DNA from: Antarcticibacterium arcticum
GTDB lineage: Bacteria; Bacteroidota; Bacteroidia; Flavobacteriales; Flavobacteriaceae
Direction of reading: 5' to 3'
DNA length: 64,000 nucleotides
Assembly (NCBI RefSeq): GCF_007993795.1
Contig: NZ_CP042476.1
Coordinates: 2,418,001-2,482,000 of the forward strand
A model generated the notes under the pieces. That model saw only the letters and a list, made by a program, of their open reading frames with translations. It did no database searches and was not told the origin of the DNA. Positions 59,436 through 64,000 of the stretch are shown here, one piece after another. The position numbers and the translations under genes are program-made. The stretch's first letter is position 1. Each line of letters starts with the position of its first letter.

Positions 59436-59443
59436 TATATTTG
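59436..59443 (+). promoter_or_regulatory. promoter -7 element of the second mevalonate locus
   Basis: TATATTTG, exact consensus, 18 bp before the ATG at 59462. No well-placed TTG. Confidence 0.6.
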
Positions 59444-59461
59444 TTTAAAATTTTGAGCAGC

Positions 59462-60553
59462 ATGCATTCAACAGATTTTATACCTCAGCCTTTTACCCGC
59501 GACGCTTCCCGTGGAAAGATAACATGGCAGGCACCCAGCAATATTGCACTGGTAAAATATTGGGGAAAAAAAGAGGACCAGATCCCCGCAAATCCCTCGG
59601 TAAGTTTTACCCTGGATACCAGCAGGACCACCACTACGCTCGAATATGCAAAAAAAGAGATTGCAGGAAGTGATGCAGATTTTGAACTGTATTTTGAAGG
59701 GAAAAAGAAGGAGGATTTTAAACCCAAGATCGAAACATTTTTTAAAAGGATACAAAAATATTGTCCTTATTTGACAGATTACCAATTTGTAATAAGCACA
59801 GAAAATTCTTTTCCACATAGCAGCGGGATTGCATCTTCGGCCAGTGGGATGAGTGCCCTGGCGCTTTGTGTGATGAGCCTTGAAAGAGAACTGAATCCCA
59901 CCATGACAGAGGTCTTTTTCAATAAAAAAGCCTCATTTCTGGCAAGGCTGGGCTCCGGCAGCGCGTGCAGAAGTATTGAGGGAGACCTCGTGGTTTGGGG
60001 GGAACATAAAGAAATTAAGCAAAGCAGCGATCTTTATGGTATAAAATATCCGGGGGATGTTCACCCCGTTTTTAAAGGATTCCAGGATACTATCCTGCTG
60101 GTAGACAAAGGCACTAAACATGTGAGCAGTAGTGTGGGACATAATTTAATGCACGGGCATCCCTTTGCTGAAGCACGCTTTGCACAGGCCTATTCAAACC
60201 TTGACCTGTTGGAGAATATCTTTAAAACAGGAGATCTTAAGGCATTTATCGGGATCGTGGAAAGCGAGGCCTTAACCCTGCATGCTATGATGATGAGCAG
60301 CAGGCCTTATTTCATTCTTATGAAACCCAATACACTGAAGATAATCAACAAAATTTGGGAATTCAGGGAAACTACCGGGTTGCCGGTTTGCTTTACCCTG
60401 GACGCCGGGGCAAATGTGCACGTGCTTTACCCGGAAAAGGACAAGGGCATAATTTTTGAATTCATTAAGAATGAGTTAGTTGCGTATTGCGAAAATGAAC
60501 AGTATCTTTGCGACCGTGTAGGAAAAGGTGCCACAAGAATAGACCAGGATTAA
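59462..60553 (+). CDS. mvaD: diphosphomevalonate decarboxylase
   Basis: 363-residue GHMP-superfamily enzyme giving isopentenyl diphosphate. Motifs: WQAPSNIALVKYWGKK, PSVSFTLDTSRTTT, the ATP loop SGIASSASGMSAL, GSGSACRSI and the C-terminal FTLDAGANVHVLYP. The ATG at 59462 was taken because an upstream TTG (59441) falls within the promoter. Next is mevalonate kinase, 245 bp downstream. Confidence 0.94.
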   Translation: MHSTDFIPQPFTRDASRGKITWQAPSNIALVKYWGKKEDQIPANPSVSFTLDTSRTTTTLEYAKKEIAGSDADFELYFEGKKKEDFKPKIETFFKRIQKYCPYLTDYQFVISTENSFPHSSGIASSASGMSALALCVMSLERELNPTMTEVFFNKKASFLARLGSGSACRSIEGDLVVWGEHKEIKQSSDLYGIKYPGDVHPVFKGFQDTILLVDKGTKHVSSSVGHNLMHGHPFAEARFAQAYSNLDLLENIFKTGDLKAFIGIVESEALTLHAMMMSSRPYFILMKPNTLKIINKIWEFRETTGLPVCFTLDAGANVHVLYPEKDKGIIFEFIKNELVAYCENEQYLCDRVGKGATRIDQD

Positions 60554-60798
60554 ACTGCAGATATTAAAATTATCAGGCAGGTTAATTGCGGAGACATTAA
60601 TTATTTTTTCCACATAAAAATACCGCGAAACACCGGTATTAAAGGCAAAATTAAAAGTTCAAGGGCTTTATTGCAAACCGTAAATAAACTCATTGAATGA
60701 AAAATTTTTGCCTAAATTAGCTAATGCTTAAAATAATATAATTAAAAAGAAGAACCGTTTATTCTTCAGTTTTTAATTGTTGCTATATAATATACCGT
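60554..60798. other. 245-bp spacer before mevalonate kinase
   Basis: AT-rich, no ORF or clear promoter consensus. TATATAATATA at 60784-60794 directly precedes the mevalonate kinase ATG. Length allows separate expression from mvaD. Confidence 0.4.
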
Positions 60799-61737
60799 AT
60801 GAAAGGACCTTTATTCTACTCAAAAATTTTACTCTTCGGGGAATACGGAATCATTAAGGATTCAAAAGGTTTATCAATACCCTATAATTTTTACAACGGG
60901 GCTTTAAAAGTTGATGAAAATCCTTCGGAAGAAGCGATTAGATCCAACCAAAGCCTGCAAAGGTTTGCATTGTATCTTAAGGAACTTCAGGAAAACAATC
61001 CCCAATTGGTGAAGTTTGACCTTGATACCCTGAATGCAGATATTGAAAGAGGCATGTATTTTGATTCCAGCATCCCGCAGGGATATGGAGTTGGAAGTAG
61101 TGGTGCCCTTGTAGCTGCAATTTATGATGAATATGCAAAAGAAAAGATCACAGTTCTTGAAAACCTAACCCGTGAAAAATTATTAAAGCTGAAAAAGATC
61201 TTTGGTGAAATGGAGTCTTTCTTCCACGGAAAATCCTCTGGTCTTGATCCTTTAAACAGTTATTTAAGCCTTCCTATCCTTATAAATTCCCAGGACAATA
61301 TTGAGCCTGCCGGTATCCCATCTCAAACAGAAAACGGGAAAGGCGCAGTATTTCTATTAGATAGTGGCTCTATAGGGGAAACGGCTCCTATGGTAAATAT
61401 CTTTATGGAGAATATGAAGCAGGAACCTTTTAGAAAAATGCTGAAAGAGCAATTTGTAAAACATACTGATGCCTGTGTAGATGACTTTTTACAGGGAGAT
61501 GTGAAATCTCTTTTTGGGAACATTAAAAAGCTTTCTCACGTAGTACTTGACAACTTCAAGCCTATGATCCCTGCACAATTCCATAAACTATGGCAGCGCG
61601 GGATCGACACCAATGATTACTATTTAAAACTTTGCGGTTCCGGTGGGGGTGGATATATTCTTGGTTTCACTGAAGATATTGACAAAGCCAGACACGCTCT
61701 TAAAGATTATCGTTTAGAAATAGTTTACAATTTCTAG
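60799..61737 (+). CDS. mevalonate kinase
   Basis: 312 residues, GHMP superfamily: SKILLFGEYGIIKDSKGLSI (substrate site), the ATP loop GYGVGSSGALVAAI, the KSSGLDPLNSYL acidic motif with the catalytic Asp, and LCGSGGGGYILGF as motif 3. It phosphorylates mevalonate at O5. 15 bp before the prenyltransferase gene, so both are probably cotranscribed. Confidence 0.9.
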   Translation: MKGPLFYSKILLFGEYGIIKDSKGLSIPYNFYNGALKVDENPSEEAIRSNQSLQRFALYLKELQENNPQLVKFDLDTLNADIERGMYFDSSIPQGYGVGSSGALVAAIYDEYAKEKITVLENLTREKLLKLKKIFGEMESFFHGKSSGLDPLNSYLSLPILINSQDNIEPAGIPSQTENGKGAVFLLDSGSIGETAPMVNIFMENMKQEPFRKMLKEQFVKHTDACVDDFLQGDVKSLFGNIKKLSHVVLDNFKPMIPAQFHKLWQRGIDTNDYYLKLCGSGGGGYILGFTEDIDKARHALKDYRLEIVYNF

Positions 61738-61752
61738 AACTCCCCAATTTTA

Positions 61753-62658
61753 ATGGCGGCAGCTAAAAACAAACGTTTATTGCTAAAAATGCTGAGTTTG
61801 TTTTCGGTAGTGCGCGGCTATAATATTCTTATTTTAATATTGGCCCAGTATCTTACTTCGGCCTTCATTCTTGCACCTGATCTTCCATTGAGGAAGGTGA
61901 TCTTTGATGACAATCTTTTCTTTTTAATCCTGTCTTCGGCAACGGTTATTGCATCGGGTTACATCATTAATAATTTTTACGATAGCGAAAAAGACCTTAT
62001 AAACCGGCCAAAAAAAACAATGCTGGACAGGTTTGTGAGTCAGCGTACCAAACTCTCGGTATATTTTATACTTAATTTTGCCGCAATATTCTTTGCGAGT
62101 TATGTCTCCTTTCGCGCGGTAGTATTCTTTTCTATATATATTTTCGCGATCTGGTTTTATTCCCACCGCTTAAAACGCATCCTCTTCCTGGGAAATCTCG
62201 TGGCGAGCATCCTTACTATTGTACCGTTTTTTGTGGTCTTCATTTACTACAAGAATTTTGAGACCGTGATCTTTATTCACGCTACATTTTTATATTTAAT
62301 GATCGTGATGAGGGAACTGGTAAAGGACCTGGAGAATTTAAAGGGGGACCTTATTCTCAATTACAAAACCCTTCCTGTGGTCTATGGAGAAAAATGGAGC
62401 AAGTTCTTCCTAATGGTTCTTACAGTGGTTTCAGTAGTGCCAATACTCCTGCTCATTACGAAATTTGAGATTGGTCAAATGGATTATTATTTCTATCTCT
62501 CCCTTATTTTACTGGTATTCTTTGTATTATTCCTCTATTTCAGCACAGCCAAATGGCAATATCTCTTACTTCACAATATTTTAAAGTTCATTATTGTTGC
62601 AGGGGTTTTCAGTATTCTTTTAATAGATCACGCCGATGTTTTTAACCGGGTTTTTTAA
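61753..62658 (+). CDS. UbiA-family prenyltransferase
   Basis: 301-residue polytopic membrane enzyme with about eight to nine helices. The first Asp-rich motif is NNFYDSEKDLINRPKKTM (NDxxDxxxD type with Asn replacing one Asp position) and the second MRELVKDLENLKGD. It resembles the geranylgeranylglycerol-phosphate geranylgeranyltransferase-like group of Bacteroidetes; a menaquinone or heme role cannot be excluded, but its place after mevalonate kinase ties it to isoprenoid use. Confidence 0.88.
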   Translation: MAAAKNKRLLLKMLSLFSVVRGYNILILILAQYLTSAFILAPDLPLRKVIFDDNLFFLILSSATVIASGYIINNFYDSEKDLINRPKKTMLDRFVSQRTKLSVYFILNFAAIFFASYVSFRAVVFFSIYIFAIWFYSHRLKRILFLGNLVASILTIVPFFVVFIYYKNFETVIFIHATFLYLMIVMRELVKDLENLKGDLILNYKTLPVVYGEKWSKFFLMVLTVVSVVPILLLITKFEIGQMDYYFYLSLILLVFFVLFLYFSTAKWQYLLLHNILKFIIVAGVFSILLIDHADVFNRVF

Positions 62659-62759
62659 CCTGAGTAGGCTGAAAATAATTTTAAAAATTGGCATTTTTCG
62701 GGAGATTTGAGGCTTACAAATCTTTAATTAATAACTTAGTAAGATCTTTAGCTATAAAG

Positions 62760-62767
62760 TATCTTTG
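62760..62767 (+). promoter_or_regulatory. promoter -7 element of the pseudouridine synthase gene
   Basis: TATCTTTG, exact consensus, 15 bp before the ATG at 62783. Confidence 0.55.
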
Positions 62768-62782
62768 CAAAAAATATAAATT

Positions 62783-63652
62783 ATGAGTCGTAACGAGAAA
62801 TCTTCAGGAAACAGATTCAAAGGAAGACCAGGTGGCGGAGAACGCAAGTACAACAACCCGGGCAGCGATGCCCCAAAAAAGAAACCTACCCGCCCCAAAA
62901 CAGCGGCTTTTGATAAACCTGCGACCAAACCAGCTTCAAAAGAGGATGGAATGCGATTGAATAAATACATTGCAAACTCCGGAGCCTGTTCGCGACGGGA
63001 TGCCGATATATATATCGCGGCAGGAAATGTTACCGTAAACGGAAAGTCTGTAACCGAAATGGGATACAAGGTAAAACCCGGCGATGAAGTTAAATTTGAT
63101 GGTCACAAGGTAAATCCTGAAAAACCTGTTTATATACTTTTGAACAAACCCAGGGGTTTCTTTACCACGGGAAGTGTAGATAAAGGCTCAAAAACAGTGA
63201 TGGACCTCATTGCAAATGCCACAAAAAGCAAGGTTGTACCAGTTGGAAAACTGGACAGGCAGGCCAGTGGTCTATTATTGTTTACCAATGACGGCACTCT
63301 GGAAAAACAACTTGGAAAACCAAAGAACGGGATACGCCAGATCTACCATGTGGAACTCACGAAACCGGTAGGCCAGGAAGACCTTGATAAACTAATGGCG
63401 GGGATAACCCTGGAAGACGGAAAAATTAAAGTTCAGGATGTTAGTTACATTGAAAACAGGCCAAAGAATGAAATTGGGCTGGAAACCAACAGCGTGAAAC
63501 CACATGTGGTGCAGCGACTCTTCAAAAGCCTGGGTTATGAAGTAGAAAAACTTGACCGTGTTGTCTTTGGCGGTCTCACAAAAAAAGACCTGCCGCGTGG
63601 AAATTGGAGAGTGTTGACCAAACAGGAGGTCATCAATATTAAAATGTTATAA
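62783..63652 (+). CDS. RluB/RsuA-family 23S/16S rRNA pseudouridine synthase
   Basis: 289 residues: a basic, disordered N-terminus (about 55 residues rich in Lys, Arg, Pro, Gly, as is common in Bacteroidetes), an S4 RNA-binding domain (MRLNKYIANSGACSRRDA), and the RsuA-type catalytic domain with LNKPRGFFTT, catalytic Asp in VGKLDRQASGLLLFTNDG, and RQIYHVEL. By similarity it modifies 23S rRNA (RluB position) but RluE/F-like sites cannot be excluded. Confidence 0.92.
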   Translation: MSRNEKSSGNRFKGRPGGGERKYNNPGSDAPKKKPTRPKTAAFDKPATKPASKEDGMRLNKYIANSGACSRRDADIYIAAGNVTVNGKSVTEMGYKVKPGDEVKFDGHKVNPEKPVYILLNKPRGFFTTGSVDKGSKTVMDLIANATKSKVVPVGKLDRQASGLLLFTNDGTLEKQLGKPKNGIRQIYHVELTKPVGQEDLDKLMAGITLEDGKIKVQDVSYIENRPKNEIGLETNSVKPHVVQRLFKSLGYEVEKLDRVVFGGLTKKDLPRGNWRVLTKQEVINIKML

Positions 63653-64000
63653 GCGGGGAAATTTATATTTTATATAAATCATTTTTTTATACTTTTGTTT
63701 GAGTTTTAAAGTGCAGGAACACATCAAATTGCACCCCGGGTAATTAATGAACAGATCCTTCTTTTAATAAAATAGTATTAGCTTGTTTTAAAGAATTTTA
63801 GCCGGTTGAATAACCTGATCTTTTTTACTGCCACGCCAACCTGGTGTTTATCTCCCGGAAGTTTTAAGGAATTCCTATATATACCCTTGCGCGCGGGTTA
63901 TTTCAACATAATATATATCTTAACATTATTTTACCAGTCATTATTTTTGACGGCATCATATTATACCTAATTTTTCACCCTTTTAATTATAGAAACCCAA
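63653..64000. other. gene-free right end
   Basis: 348 bp, AT-rich. An AT hairpin (ATTTATA/TATAAAT, 63661-63679) could serve the rRNA pseudouridine synthase gene; TACTTTTG at 63690-63697 looks like a -7 element with TATACTTTTGTTTG around it, reading rightward, but no start codon with a long frame follows within the window. Confidence 0.5.

Overview
The window is a stretch of chromosome from a member of the Bacteroidota, almost certainly a marine-type Flavobacteriaceae (the gene content resembles Gramella, Salegentibacter, Zunongwangia or Salinimicrobium; genus not determined). The signs are AT-rich intergenic DNA, promoters of the TTG-N17-23-TAnnTTTG type, weak ribosome binding sites, SusC/SusD proteins, a GYDIA-type GHMP kinase, a mevalonate pathway, and gene orders typical of the family. 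There is no rRNA, prophage, integrase, intact insertion sequence or CRISPR array. Two tRNAs (Phe-GAA, Leu-UAG) are present.

Layout. 1-6327: a partial C-terminal processing protease (minus), then surE, a small membrane protein, lpxB, an NlpC/P60 lipoprotein (frameshifted) and comEC (plus). 6331-12551 (minus): a secreted thioredoxin, two tandem POT peptide transporters and a dipeptidyl peptidase IV, which together look like a dipeptide-scavenging unit. 12751-15005 (plus): HMG-CoA reductase and GYDIA kinase. 15067-22706 (minus): a long envelope operon coaX, outer membrane protein, TPR protein, lptC, small membrane protein, CorC/GldE-like protein, PpiD-like chaperone. 22826-28268: tRNA-Phe, a repeat-rich spacer, an OFA-type transporter, a small wHTH/TM protein and a PAS histidine kinase with CheY-like partner. 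28781-36102: an AraC-type regulator, two tiny membrane proteins, a secreted cyanophycinase-like peptidase and a SusD/SusC pair. 36351-43645 (plus): an arsenosugar cluster (AhpD-like protein, ArsS, DUF2064-type glycosyltransferase, purine nucleoside phosphorylase, ArsM) followed by a FAD/NAD oxidoreductase and a membrane polyferredoxin. 43743-48784 (plus): two GT2 glycosyltransferases, a YdjM-like membrane hydrolase and a DUF885 metallopeptidase. 48942-54945: a PhnA-like protein, a frameshifted M20 dipeptidase, tRNA-Leu with a duplicated 3' end, and a GntA-like/PaiB-like/DUF1989 operon. 55114-63652: SemiSWEET, DUF421, SDR, glycerophosphodiesterase, BaiN/HI0933 flavoprotein, TspO, then a second mevalonate locus (diphosphomevalonate decarboxylase, mevalonate kinase, UbiA prenyltransferase) and an RluB-type pseudouridine synthase.

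How parts work together. Four mevalonate-pathway enzymes and a prenyltransferase are split between two loci; the GYDIA kinase is the best local candidate for the phosphomevalonate kinase step. In the arsenosugar cluster ArsM should make dimethylarsenite, ArsS should attach it to a 5'-deoxyadenosyl group, and the phosphorylase should remove adenine. Two active-site positions in that phosphorylase look like those of methylthioadenosine phosphorylase rather than classic PNP, which fits this role.

Most unusual signals: (i) at least eight degenerate tandem arrays with a strict 7-bp period but different consensus words, confined to three intergenic regions, one of them running up to the start codon of arsS; (ii) two genes broken by the same lesion type, a G5 run where G6 restores the frame; (iii) a GntA-like/PaiB/DUF1989 operon that may N-oxidise a guanidino compound; (iv) an intrinsic terminator for one gene buried in the 3' end of the convergent comEC.
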